24,932 bases of DNA from a virus, in the IMG/VR virus record IMGVR_UViG_3300045421_000154, positions 1 to 24,932 of that record. One strand, 5' to 3'. The notes under the pieces are model-generated. The model had not been told where the DNA came from. It made no database searches and saw only the letters and a program-made list of their open reading frames with translations. Of the stretch, positions 15,867 to 23,613 are shown one piece after another (the stretch's first letter is position 1; every line of letters begins with the position of its first letter). The position numbers and the translations under genes are program-made.

Positions 15867-16418
15867 ATGTCAATTACAACAATATCAAGTCTCGCTACCG
15901 CTATTAAGACCGGTGCGCGTTCTAATCTGTTCCGAGTGACACCATCATTCGGAACAGCATTACAAACTGCTGGTAATGCGACAGACGAAAAATTTAGTTT
16001 TTTGTGCAAGGCGGCTCAATTGCCTGGCTCAACCGTGGGACTGATTGAAATTCCATTCATAGCAGGAAGAAGATACAAGGTTGCTGGTGACAGAACCTTT
16101 GCTGAATGGACAATCACCGTTCTTAACGATAAGAATCAAAAAGTTCGTCAATTAGTTGAAGACATTCAAAAGAAATACTCTGTTGTTAACTACGAAGAAA
16201 CATTTTCTAGAAAAATTGATGATTCTTCATTAGGCACACAATATTCGACAATGCTTGTTAATCAATTAGACCAAGCAGGTAATGTAATTTACACATACAA
16301 ACTAGAACATTGCTGGCCTAGTGATATTAGCACAATTGACTTGTCATATGATACAACAGACACCATTGAAGAATTTACTGTGACTTGGTCTTATGACTAC
16401 TTCACAACAATAGAATAA
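15867..16418 (+). CDS. 19: Tail tube protein gp19, copy 1
   Basis: This 183-residue protein has the T4-like tail tube signatures: FSFLCKAAQLPGSTVG near the N-terminus, IPFIAGRRYKVAGDRTFAEW, and the C-terminal WPSDISTIDLSYDTTDTIEEFTVTWSYDYF (quoted in parts; residues about 150-180). Tube protomers stack as hexamer rings inside the sheath. AAGGAG nine bases ahead of ATG 15867 gives strong translation. The intergenic gap to gp18 is only 30 bases, so it is probably co-transcribed with the sheath. A second, divergent tube gene follows after 15 bases. Confidence 0.92.
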   Translation: MSITTISSLATAIKTGARSNLFRVTPSFGTALQTAGNATDEKFSFLCKAAQLPGSTVGLIEIPFIAGRRYKVAGDRTFAEWTITVLNDKNQKVRQLVEDIQKKYSVVNYEETFSRKIDDSSLGTQYSTMLVNQLDQAGNVIYTYKLEHCWPSDISTIDLSYDTTDTIEEFTVTWSYDYFTTIE

Positions 16419-16433
16419 TGATAGGGGAAAGAT

Positions 16434-17033
16434 ATGGCAACAACAAATGATGGAATTTTTAGCATTTCAAAATTTAGACAGACGCTAGGCACTGGCGCTA
16501 GAGCAAACCTTTTCCGCTGTTTCATTACTGCACCTACAGGTTTACCTGATTCGGCAGGAATTTTCTCAGCTGAAAGCAAGTTTTCTTTCTTATGTCGCTC
16601 CGCAGCCATTCCGGCAATGTCTGTTGGCGTAATTGAAGTTCCGTTCAGAGGACGTAGAATTAAAGTTCCTGGTGATCGAACATTTGCAGACTGGACAGTA
16701 ACCGTTATCAATGACGAAAAGCAAAATATGCGTAAAATCATGGATAACTGGATGAAGTATATCATTAATCCTGATGGTGAGTTGGCACTCAGAAATACCA
16801 CAGACGAGTATCGTTCAACTATTCGGATTCAGCACTTCAGAAGCGATGGTTCAATTAGCAGAATTTATGCTTTATATAACGCATTTCCAACTGATGTTTC
16901 GGCAATTGATCTGTCCTATGACACAACTGATGCAGTTCAAGAATTTACAGTTACCTTCCAATACACTCATATGGATATGGGAAACACTACAGAAACAGGT
17001 GACGCAAGCGCGCCGGCAACACTTATAGTATAA
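16434..17033 (+). CDS. 19: Tail tube protein gp19 paralogue, copy 2
   Basis: This 199-residue protein is clearly homologous to the preceding tube protein: FSFLCRSAAIPAMSVGVIEV, GRRIKVPGDRTFADWTVTV and DVSAIDLSYDTTDAVQEFTV line up one for one. It differs in an N-terminal extension, in the segment between these blocks and in a C-terminal tail (GNTTETGDASAPATLIV). Either both are tube subunits, or one acts as a specialised terminal ring, as known for tail-tube homologues such as T4 gp54 and gp3. An AGGGGA site precedes ATG 16434. It is followed by a terminator. Confidence 0.88.
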   Translation: MATTNDGIFSISKFRQTLGTGARANLFRCFITAPTGLPDSAGIFSAESKFSFLCRSAAIPAMSVGVIEVPFRGRRIKVPGDRTFADWTVTVINDEKQNMRKIMDNWMKYIINPDGELALRNTTDEYRSTIRIQHFRSDGSISRIYALYNAFPTDVSAIDLSYDTTDAVQEFTVTFQYTHMDMGNTTETGDASAPATLIV

Positions 17034-17052
17034 ATTGGCTTAAACGCAATCA

Positions 17053-17060
17053 CATAAATA
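17053..17060 (+). promoter_or_regulatory. Possible variant late promoter CATAAATA upstream of gp20
   Basis: CATAAATA differs from the late consensus by one base and lies 65 bases before the portal start. It is upstream of the terminator hairpin at 17085-17110, so transcripts from it would have to pass that hairpin. Confidence 0.35.
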
Positions 17061-17084
17061 GTTGCGTAATAGTCAAACAAACAC

Positions 17085-17114
17085 AAATGGGGGCTATTAC
17101 GCCCTCATTTTTTT
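17085..17114 (+). terminator. Intrinsic terminator between tail tube and portal genes
   Basis: A ten-base-pair stem (17085-17094 with 17101-17110, one G-U pair, core GGGC/GCCC) with loop TATTAC runs into seven T residues. The 3' arm and loop can instead pair with an upstream segment at 17064-17072 (GCGTAATAG with CTATTACGC at 17094-17102), giving a competing structure. Confidence 0.8.
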
Positions 17115-17125
17115 AGGAAGATAAC

Positions 17126-18781
17126 ATGGCGATAAAATTATTTGGATATAAAATTGGTAAAGAAGAAGACTTACCAGATATAAAGTCTTTTGTAGCACCT
17201 AAAGAAGATGCTGGTGCCGTAGCAGTATCAGGCGGTGGTGTATACGGAATCTATACTGATCTTGAAGGCACGGTTCGTAATGATGCAGACTTAATCAAGC
17301 GATATAGAGATATGGCAAATCAGCCCGAATGTGATGCGGCGATTGAAGACATTGTAAATGAATCTCTTGTTTTTGACGAAGGCAATTATCCAGTTCAAAT
17401 TATTTTAGATAAGCTAAAGCAGCCAGAATCGATCAAAAAGAAAGTTCGTGAAGAATATTATCATATTATGAAATTGCTTGATTTTAACAATCAAGGATAT
17501 GACATTTTTAGACGATGGTACATTGACGGAAGACTTTATTATCATATGATGATTGATGAAAAAAATCCTCGACATGGACTTAAAGAAGTGCGATACATTG
17601 ATCCTCGCAAGATTCGTAAGATTAAAGAAGTCAAAAGATCAAAGCCGCAATTAACGAATCGACCAGATGTTCCTGAAATGAATGAGTATTTCATTTACTC
17701 AAATAAAGGATTTAGTAACGATACTAATCATAGCATTAAAATTGCGACCGATTCTATCTGCTATGTTCATTCTGGCATTACAGATAAAGATGGTAGAATG
17801 GTTATCTCTCATCTGCACAAAGCAATTAAAACTCTGAATCAGTTGCGTATGCTTGAAGATGCAACTGTAATTTATCGAATCTCTCGTGCGCCAGAACGAA
17901 GAATTTTTTATATCGATGTTGGTAATCTGCCAAAAATGAAAGCCGAACAATATTTGCGAGAAATCATGCAAAAGTATAAAAATAAACTCGTGTATGATGC
18001 ACAGTCAGGTGAGATTCGTGACGATAGACGATATCAAACAATGTTAGAAGACTTTTGGCTGCCCAGAAGAGAAGGTGGCAAGGGAACTGAAATCACAACA
18101 CTGCAAGGCGGCCAAAATTTAGGTGAAATTGATGATGTTTTATACTTTCAGAAAAAATTATATAAATCTCTGAATGTTCCAGTTTCTCGATTGGAGTCTG
18201 ATACTGGATTTTCTCTAGGTCGCGCATCAGAAATTACTAGAGATGAGCTAAAGTTTTCTAAATTTATTCGGCGTTTGCGTTTGAGATTTTCTCATTTGTT
18301 TGATCGTTTACTTGAAACACAATTGTTGTTAAAAGGCATCTGTACTCGTGCAGAATGGAACATGATAAAAGAAGAAATCTCCTATGATTTTATTAATGAT
18401 ATGTATTTTTCCGAGTTAAAACAAACCGAAATTTTGAAAGAACGTATAGGCATGTTGAGTGATGTTGACAGCTATGTTGGCAAATATTTTTCTTCAACTT
18501 GGATTCGTAAAAATGTTTTACGTCAGACTGAAAATGATATCGAGCAAATTGATAACGAAATGAAAGAGGAATCTTCTGACGTTGATAATGAATCTGAAAT
18601 TGCACAAATTCCTCAACAACAGGCATCATTTGAAGAACATCTTCCGCAAGAAGCAATAATCAATGTAAAAAAAGAAGAAAAAGAATCAATTGTTTCTGAT
18701 ACCGATCAAATAGAATTGGCCAAATCAATGACTAAATTCTTTGACACATTAGTTGAAGAGGCAAAGGGTGACAAAGAATAA
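17126..18781 (+). CDS. 20: Portal vertex protein gp20
   Basis: This 551-residue protein is a standard T4-like portal. It has GVYGIYTDLEGTVRND, the NQPECDAAIEDIVNE block, NNQGYDIFRRWYIDGRLYYH, EVRYIDPRKIRKIKEV, DATVIYRISRAPERRIFYID and LNVPVSRLESDTGFSLGR, all conserved portal segments. It is slightly longer than T4 gp20 (524). The C-terminus is acidic and low-complexity. Twelve subunits form the DNA entry channel, seed prohead assembly and dock gp17. AGGAAG precedes ATG 17126. The end overlaps the collagen-like gene by 14 bases. Confidence 0.95.
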   Translation: MAIKLFGYKIGKEEDLPDIKSFVAPKEDAGAVAVSGGGVYGIYTDLEGTVRNDADLIKRYRDMANQPECDAAIEDIVNESLVFDEGNYPVQIILDKLKQPESIKKKVREEYYHIMKLLDFNNQGYDIFRRWYIDGRLYYHMMIDEKNPRHGLKEVRYIDPRKIRKIKEVKRSKPQLTNRPDVPEMNEYFIYSNKGFSNDTNHSIKIATDSICYVHSGITDKDGRMVISHLHKAIKTLNQLRMLEDATVIYRISRAPERRIFYIDVGNLPKMKAEQYLREIMQKYKNKLVYDAQSGEIRDDRRYQTMLEDFWLPRREGGKGTEITTLQGGQNLGEIDDVLYFQKKLYKSLNVPVSRLESDTGFSLGRASEITRDELKFSKFIRRLRLRFSHLFDRLLETQLLLKGICTRAEWNMIKEEISYDFINDMYFSELKQTEILKERIGMLSDVDSYVGKYFSSTWIRKNVLRQTENDIEQIDNEMKEESSDVDNESEIAQIPQQQASFEEHLPQEAIINVKKEEKESIVSDTDQIELAKSMTKFFDTLVEEAKGDKE

Positions 18782-20690
18782 AGATAATTTAACTATCGAT
18801 CAAGCAATTTCTGTAGCAACTTCAGTTGCATATACTAAAAAAGAAATAGCAAAACTTAGAGAAGAATTAAAGTCTGCAGAAAAAATAGTTGAGATCGTTC
18901 AAGGTCCACCGGGGACACAAGGCCCTGTTGGGCCCAGAGGTATTATGGGTATACAGGGCCCTCAAGGACCTCAAGGACCAAAGGGTAATATTGGAGAGCA
19001 AGGAGAGCAAGGAGAGCAAGGACCAAAAGGTGAGCAAGGTCTGCAAGGAATTCCTGGAGAAATTGGTCCTATCGGAGAAACAGGAATAAGAGGTCCTAAA
19101 GGTGACAAAGGCGACAAAGGCGACAAAGGCGATAAGGGAGATGCCGGTGAAGTTGGAGCAATAGGTTCTAAAGGATCTCAAGGCGACAAGGGAGATAAAG
19201 GCGATAAGGGAGATAAAGGCGATAAAGGCGATAAAGGAGACCGAGGCGATAAAGGTGATTCTGGAAAAAATGGTCTAGATGGAGAAGTGGGGCCGGCCGG
19301 TCCAGTTGGTCCAATAGGAAAACAAGGACCTCAAGGTCCTCAAGGGCCGAAAGGAGATACTGGAGAGCAAGGACCGCAGGGAATTCAAGGTCTTCCGGGT
19401 AAGGACGGTGACAGTAAACAAGTAGAACAAAAATTTGAAAAGTTCAAGTCTGTTTTAGAAAATGATCTAAGTCAATACAAGAATAAACTCAACGCACTTG
19501 TATCAAGTTCACTAGCAAACGATGCATGGAAATTATCTGGTGGCGGTGAAGTCAATCTAAGATATCTAGACGACATTGATCGAAATAGTATTCAAGATGG
19601 TTATGTTTTAAGTTATGATGAAATAACACAAAAATTTGTTTTTGTCTCACCAACAGCAGGCTCTTTTACTCCTACAGATGTAAAACAAATTTTTGCCGAA
19701 GTTAAAAATGCAGAATCAATAACAATTACTAAAGGACAAGCAGTTTATCTTTATGCTGCTACTGGTAATCGAGCATCAGTTAAACTTGCATATAGTGTGG
19801 GCGATTCAACTTCTGCAAAAACACTAGGACTTGTTTATAGTTCAAGCATTACGCCGGGCGGCACAGGTTTGATTATTACTCAGGGTGTATTAACCGGCAT
19901 CAATACGTCGCAGTATCAAGAAGGCAATACGTTATATCTTGCTAATACTCCTGGCCAGTTAACTGCAATTAAACCTTATGCACCGAACCGGTTAGTTTAC
20001 ATCGGAGTAGTTGAAAACACAAATCAAGGACAAGGACAGATTTATGTTCGTCTCCAAAATGGATATGAATTAAATGAAATACATGATGTAAACATTAATC
20101 ATACTGTTCCGCTGTCAAATGCTGATATTTTAGTTTATAATTCTTCATATGGTGTATGGGAAAATAGACCAATAAATTATCTTGGATTATCAACTTCAGA
20201 TACATTAGCAAGAACAACTGCTAATTCGGCATACACACAAGCAAATAATGCAACATCATTAGCATCCAGTGCATTTCATCAAGCCAACACAGCCACAACA
20301 TTAGCCCAATTAGCATATGATGCTGCTAATACTGCCTCACCTCCTGTTACACAAGATTCTCTAAATTTATTATTCAATAACGCGTCTGCAATTCAATATA
20401 AGATTGTTACTATGAATTCAAATGCACAAACTATTCTTGCTACTGCAACAGATATTAATCAAATTGATAAAATTATTGGTGTTTTAGACGATGGAGGAGA
20501 AACTGTTTCTTTAGGACTATTAGAAAATCAGGCGTGGGCATGGACACCAGATCAATCGTTGTTTCTTGGTTCAAATGGAAATATAGTAACAACTTCTACT
20601 ATAGATGGTGCGGCATTTTCTTTAAAAATTGGCTATGCAATAACGTCTACAAAAATTTTTATTAAAATTGGAACACCAATTTTATTATAA
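18768..20690 (+). CDS. Collagen-like virion fibre protein
   Basis: The start is taken as GTG 18768 (GAAGAGG at 18755-18761 is well spaced); TTG 18753 is the alternative. The product is 640 residues. A helical N-terminus (KKEIAKLREELKSAEKIVE) is followed by 57 uninterrupted Gly-X-Y triplets (18903-19415), then a predicted coiled coil (VEQKFEKFKSVLENDL). After that comes a beta-rich region with VTL-type repeats and YGVWENRPI, an Ala/Asn/Thr-rich helix (NSAYTQANNATSLA) and a C-terminal domain. Collagen stalks with flanking coiled coils are known trimeric phage fibre parts. This one lies between gp20 and gp67, where T4 has no such gene. It is probably a head- or tail-attached fibre; location is inferred. 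Confidence 0.8.
   Translation: MTKNKDNLTIDQAISVATSVAYTKKEIAKLREELKSAEKIVEIVQGPPGTQGPVGPRGIMGIQGPQGPQGPKGNIGEQGEQGEQGPKGEQGLQGIPGEIGPIGETGIRGPKGDKGDKGDKGDKGDAGEVGAIGSKGSQGDKGDKGDKGDKGDKGDKGDRGDKGDSGKNGLDGEVGPAGPVGPIGKQGPQGPQGPKGDTGEQGPQGIQGLPGKDGDSKQVEQKFEKFKSVLENDLSQYKNKLNALVSSSLANDAWKLSGGGEVNLRYLDDIDRNSIQDGYVLSYDEITQKFVFVSPTAGSFTPTDVKQIFAEVKNAESITITKGQAVYLYAATGNRASVKLAYSVGDSTSAKTLGLVYSSSITPGGTGLIITQGVLTGINTSQYQEGNTLYLANTPGQLTAIKPYAPNRLVYIGVVENTNQGQGQIYVRLQNGYELNEIHDVNINHTVPLSNADILVYNSSYGVWENRPINYLGLSTSDTLARTTANSAYTQANNATSLASSAFHQANTATTLAQLAYDAANTASPPVTQDSLNLLFNNASAIQYKIVTMNSNAQTILATATDINQIDKIIGVLDDGGETVSLGLLENQAWAWTPDQSLFLGSNGNIVTTSTIDGAAFSLKIGYAITSTKIFIKIGTPILL
18903..19415 (+). repeat. Collagen Gly-X-Y repeat tract (57 triplets)
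   Basis: 513 bases encode 57 Gly-X-Y triplets without interruption. Eleven are GDK (runs of four and six plus one more), and many others are GPQ, GEQ and GPK. Only a few have Pro in the Y position (GPP, GIP, GLP), so stability would come from Lys-Asp/Glu salt bridges rather than hydroxyproline. The DNA is locally repetitive (GGCGATAAG-type nonamers). Confidence 0.95.
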
Positions 20691-20693
20691 ATA
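20686..20693 (+). promoter_or_regulatory. T4-type late promoter TATAAATA
   Basis: An exact TATAAATA overlaps the stop codon of the collagen-like gene and lies 29 bases before ATG 20723, which has AAGGAG at 20709-20714. Confidence 0.75.
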
Positions 20694-20722
20694 GTATTGT
20701 TCAAAAATAAGGAGCAACTTCA

Positions 20723-21124
20723 ATGGCAAACGTATTATATCCAAAAGCAAAAGAAGCATTTTTAAACGGTGCAATTAACATGTCAAGCAATACAATTGTT
20801 ATTGCATTAGTTGACACTGCAACATATTCTTTTAGCACCTCACATCAACATCGTAGTGATGTATCAAATTCTGCGGTAATTGCAACAACCACATTATCAA
20901 ATAAAACAACTACGAATGGCGTATTTGATGCTAATGATGCAACATTTAGTTCCGTTACCGGAGCAAACTGTGAAGCACTTTTAATATTCCAAGACACCGG
21001 AACGCAAAATACTTCTCAGTTAATTGCATATATTGACAGCGCAACCGGATTGCCAATTCTTCCTAACGGCGGTGATATTACTGTAGCATTTTCTGGTGGA
21101 GCAAATAAGATATTTTCGCTTTAA
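20723..21124 (+). CDS. Small phage virion protein (conserved family)
   Basis: This 133-residue protein begins MANVLYPKAKEAFLNGAINM and contains IVIALVDTATYSFS, GVFDANDATFSSVTG, CEALLIFQDTGT and LPILPNGGDITVAF. I recognise this pattern from a widespread family of small phage structural proteins, found in many tailed phages near fibre or decoration genes. It is probably a virion component, a beta-rich decoration or fibre-associated protein; its place is not known. It has its own late promoter and a strong ribosome site, suggesting high expression. Its location between portal and head-core genes is an accessory insertion relative to T4. Confidence 0.7.
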   Translation: MANVLYPKAKEAFLNGAINMSSNTIVIALVDTATYSFSTSHQHRSDVSNSAVIATTTLSNKTTTNGVFDANDATFSSVTGANCEALLIFQDTGTQNTSQLIAYIDSATGLPILPNGGDITVAFSGGANKIFSL

Positions 21125-21153
21125 TTTCATTTTAATTAGAAAGAAACTTCGAT

Positions 21154-22317
21154 ATGACTACCCAAAGAATTGGGTTAGAAGCAATTTTAAGTGATGTAGA
21201 ATTTACGCAGATACAAATATATGCAAATTCTACATTTTTAGACGCGCCTTTTGATGATTCAATTTATTCTACTATTGCATTTGATCAATCTAAGTTAAAT
21301 TCTTTAATTGTTCAAATTCCTATACTTTTTGCCAATTTAGAAATTAGTGTTTTAAGTTCATCTACCTTACTAACAAATCAAACTTATCAGTTTAATCAAG
21401 AAATACCTTCTTTTGTTGAATTTGGTTCTTCACAATTAAACTTTATTATATATCCAGATTCAATAGAATCTACTGCAAATCTTATTGCAGAGGTAAGTCC
21501 TCCTTTATTAATATATCCTGAAACAATTTATTTTGACGATATATTAAATGAATATTATGCAGTTGCCATTGAAACGTATTCGTCAAATACTCTTGAAGAA
21601 TTTTTAACTGCAACATCTTCAAGTATACAATCATCAATATCTTTTGATGAAAACATTGTTGTTAGAATCGTTCCAATTTTAAATTCAATAGATTCGGCTT
21701 TAACTTTTGGAACTCATCAATTAAATTACATTATAAATGCAAGTTCTATTGAATCTACAGAAGTTATTGGAAACATAACTCAATTGAAAATGGAAATTAC
21801 TGATATTCCATTTCCATCAATTGATTCAACAGTAATATTCGGAACACATCAATTCAATTTAAATTTAAATCCGTCTTCAATTGAAAATCAAACAATAGTA
21901 TCTGAAGATGGACAATTAAATCAAAATATTGAATTGGGCGTATGGACTTCATCTTTATCGCTTAATAATTCAATTCAATTGAAAATGGAAATTACTGATG
22001 TTCCATTTCCATCAATTGAATCGAATATTACAATTCCAAATCCTGTAATGAAACTTTTTATAGGTCCATTAGGAATAGGATCTACAGAAAATTTTGGTAC
22101 CGCCAATTTTATTGATAATATTCATCGTTTGTTGGTTTTTAAAGACGATAACATTTCTAAAGTAGGAACAAATGATGCAGTTATAATTGCTGGTGGAATT
22201 AGATTAAATCCATCTTCTACTATACATGTAAGCGAACAATTACCAGAAGTTCCGATTGGATTTTTATCGATAAATATTAATGGCACAGATTACAAAATTC
22301 CATATTATGACACTTGA
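21154..22317 (+). CDS. Repeat-containing beta-rich putative virion protein
   Basis: This is a 387-residue protein of unknown family. It is rich in Ser, Ile, Asn and Thr, low in charge, and made of imperfect repeats: G(S/T)(S/H)Q(L/F)N..I.P.SIES occurs three times (SSQLNFIIYPDSIES, THQLNYIINASSIES, THQFNLNLNPSSIEN). The segment QLKMEITD[IV]PFPSI occurs twice, 65 residues apart. The C-terminal 70 residues differ (HRLLVFKDDNISK, then SININGTDYKIPYYDT) and may be a separate binding domain. The layout suggests a beta-solenoid or stacked fibre. It lies downstream of a small virion protein, so a surface-fibre role is likely but inferred. There is no signal peptide. Confidence 0.55.
   Translation: MTTQRIGLEAILSDVEFTQIQIYANSTFLDAPFDDSIYSTIAFDQSKLNSLIVQIPILFANLEISVLSSSTLLTNQTYQFNQEIPSFVEFGSSQLNFIIYPDSIESTANLIAEVSPPLLIYPETIYFDDILNEYYAVAIETYSSNTLEEFLTATSSSIQSSISFDENIVVRIVPILNSIDSALTFGTHQLNYIINASSIESTEVIGNITQLKMEITDIPFPSIDSTVIFGTHQFNLNLNPSSIENQTIVSEDGQLNQNIELGVWTSSLSLNNSIQLKMEITDVPFPSIESNITIPNPVMKLFIGPLGIGSTENFGTANFIDNIHRLLVFKDDNISKVGTNDAVIIAGGIRLNPSSTIHVSEQLPEVPIGFLSININGTDYKIPYYDT
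21781..21824 (+). repeat. 44-bp direct repeat, copy 1
   Basis: This copy starts CAATTGAAAATGGAAATTAC and ends CATCAATTGA. It matches 21976-22019 with one mismatch, encoding QLKMEITDIPFPSI in phase. Confidence 0.9.
21976..22019 (+). repeat. 44-bp direct repeat, copy 2
   Basis: This copy is identical to 21781-21824 except for one A-to-G change (Ile to Val). The copies are 195 bases apart, exactly 65 codons. Such high nucleotide identity between repeats points to recent duplication or gene conversion. Confidence 0.9.
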
Positions 22318-22329
22318 AAATCAATATTA

Positions 22330-22337
22330 TATAAATA
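22330..22337 (+). promoter_or_regulatory. T4-type late promoter TATAAATA upstream of gp67-like gene
   Basis: An exact TATAAATA lies 27 bases before ATG 22365, which has AGGAGA at 22351-22356. It probably starts the head-core operon. Confidence 0.75.
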
Positions 22338-22364
22338 AATGAAATTAATTAGGAGATATACACT

Positions 22365-22583
22365 ATGGAAAATATTCAACTAGCAATTGTGAGTGCTGCA
22401 GAATCAAAGCCTTTAGAATTTAAAAATTATATTTATTCTGCACTACAATCAAAAGTTTATGATGCATTACAAACAAAAAAAATTGAAATTGCAGGTTCAA
22501 TCTTTAGGGACAATGAAACAAAAGAAACAGCAGAAGTAGAATTTCAAACAAGCATAGAAGGAAACATAGATGAAGAGCTTTAA
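22365..22583 (+). CDS. 67: Prohead core protein, gp67-like
   Basis: This 72-residue protein is close in size to T4 gp67 (80). It contains NYIYSALQSKVYDALQTKKIEIAGSIF, a helix of the kind (ALxxKVxDALxxKKxEIA) that recurs in small prohead core proteins of T4-like phages. The C-terminus is acidic (EGNIDEEL) and includes an I-D-E gp21-type cleavage motif. The position, first gene of the head-core block upstream of gp68/gp21/gp22, supports gp67. It would assist scaffold assembly and then be degraded by gp21. Similarity to T4 gp67 itself is weak by eye, so the symbol rests partly on synteny. Confidence 0.6.
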   Translation: MENIQLAIVSAAESKPLEFKNYIYSALQSKVYDALQTKKIEIAGSIFRDNETKETAEVEFQTSIEGNIDEEL

Positions 22584-23154
22584 AGCATTCATACAACTTG
22601 ACGAATTAGAAGCTATTAAACTTAAGGCCAAAAAAGAACAAGAATTCGTTAAGTCAACTTACTTGGCGCAGACCAAAGATCCGGACGATTTGGAAAAAGT
22701 TGGCCCAAAAGAAGTTGGTTCAAAAGACCTCAAATTAGGACAAGGAAAGCGTCTGGCCGATAGACTTGACAATAAACAATCTTTTGGTGAAGAAAATAAA
22801 ATGAAAACATATCGCACAATGAAAAAATCAATGAAAGAAGCAGAATTTACAAAACAACAAACTAAGATGGCACACACCATCGGCAAAGAGTTTGAAAAGA
22901 AAGGTGTTGGAGATGACTCCAAGGGCGGTCCATACGCAATTGCTTCATCAATGGTAAGAGATAACCCAGACGCGGCTCAGAAAGCATACAATACAATCAA
23001 ATTGAAAATGAAAGAAGATGCTGATACTGAAATTCTTTTTAAGTTATTTAAAGATTTGAATGAAGATAATCAAGAATTTTTTATGATCAAATTAGAAGAA
23101 AATGCAGATGATCTTTTATCATTTGCACGAAAAATGGTAAATCAAAATGGCTGA
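22570..23154 (+). CDS. Hypothetical head-core-operon protein with capsid-targeting-like N-terminus
   Basis: This 194-residue, Lys/Glu-rich protein overlaps the gp67-like gene by 14 bases. The N-terminus MKSFKAFIQLDE resembles the T4 IPIII capsid-targeting sequence (MKTYQEFIAE) and ends in L-D-E, which fits the gp21 cleavage rule (L/I-x-E). The middle has KKGVGDDSKGGPYAIASSMV, a motif I associate with marine T4-like phage proteins. The acidic C-terminus ends FARKMVNQNG. It may be a capsid internal protein packaged with the DNA, but this is inference; T4 has no gene here. The following gene overlaps it by eight bases. Confidence 0.55.
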   Translation: MKSFKAFIQLDELEAIKLKAKKEQEFVKSTYLAQTKDPDDLEKVGPKEVGSKDLKLGQGKRLADRLDNKQSFGEENKMKTYRTMKKSMKEAEFTKQQTKMAHTIGKEFEKKGVGDDSKGGPYAIASSMVRDNPDAAQKAYNTIKLKMKEDADTEILFKLFKDLNEDNQEFFMIKLEENADDLLSFARKMVNQNG

Positions 23155-23608
23155 TACAGTAACTTCACAAATACTCAGAGATACCGCGTCACATTGGGCA
23201 GTAAAACTTATAAATGTATCCGATGGCACTGGAGAAACTGATGTTGTAAAAGTTTCTGCAAATACATTAGTTGCAAGCGATGGCGGCGGTACACAACGGC
23301 TAACCATCAATAAGATATTTTGGTCAATCGGATCAGGAACTTCAGCAACAATATCTCCTCGAATCACCTTAAAATGGAGAGGAACATCAAACACAACAAT
23401 TGTAACTTTGGCCGATTCGGGGTTTTGGGATTTAACAACAGCAGGACAATGTCCTCTTACGAATAATGCTGGTGCTGGCGCAAATGGAGATATTTTATTG
23501 TCTACCTCTGGTTTCACTACAAATGCAGCATATACTGTAATTATAGAAGGCAAAAAGACTGCAGGATATACTAGCAGAGAAACAACTGATGATGGTGTTG
23601 CTCCGTAA
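23147..23608 (+). CDS. Putative virion structural protein inserted in the head-core operon
   Basis: This 153-residue beta-rich protein starts MADTVTSQILRDTASHWAVK and contains LINVSDGTGETDVVKV, a motif familiar from a family of marine T4-like phage virion proteins, with LTINKIFWSIG and ITLKWRG later. It has low charge and Gly/Thr/Asn-rich loops, consistent with a capsid decoration or surface protein. The start overlaps the previous gene by eight bases, so it is expressed with the head genes. T4 has no equivalent between 67 and 68. The family call is from memory; the site on the virion is inferred. Confidence 0.6.
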   Translation: MADTVTSQILRDTASHWAVKLINVSDGTGETDVVKVSANTLVASDGGGTQRLTINKIFWSIGSGTSATISPRITLKWRGTSNTTIVTLADSGFWDLTTAGQCPLTNNAGAGANGDILLSTSGFTTNAAYTVIIEGKKTAGYTSRETTDDGVAP

Positions 23609-23613
23609 TCTAT

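Noticed and set aside
16397-16801. Minus-strand open frame of about 134 codons opposite the second tail tube gene
   Set aside because: Shadow of a confirmed gene; no family match.
18867-19181. Minus-strand open frame of about 104 codons opposite the collagen tract
   Set aside because: It is a by-product of the triplet repeat on the + strand; it has no ribosome site and a repetitive Phe/Val/Ala product.
18903-19415. Short regularly repeated DNA, CRISPR-like at first glance
   Set aside because: The period is nine bases within one coding frame and encodes Gly-X-Y triplets; there are no spacers.
18903-19415. Idea that the AspH-like enzyme at 7783 hydroxylates collagen prolines here
   Set aside because: Very few triplets have Pro in the Y position, and the enzyme looks like an Asp/Asn hydroxylase rather than a prolyl 4-hydroxylase.
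23119-23553. Minus-strand open frame of about 144 codons
   Set aside because: Antisense to the structural gene at 23147, which has recognisable motifs and operon overlap.
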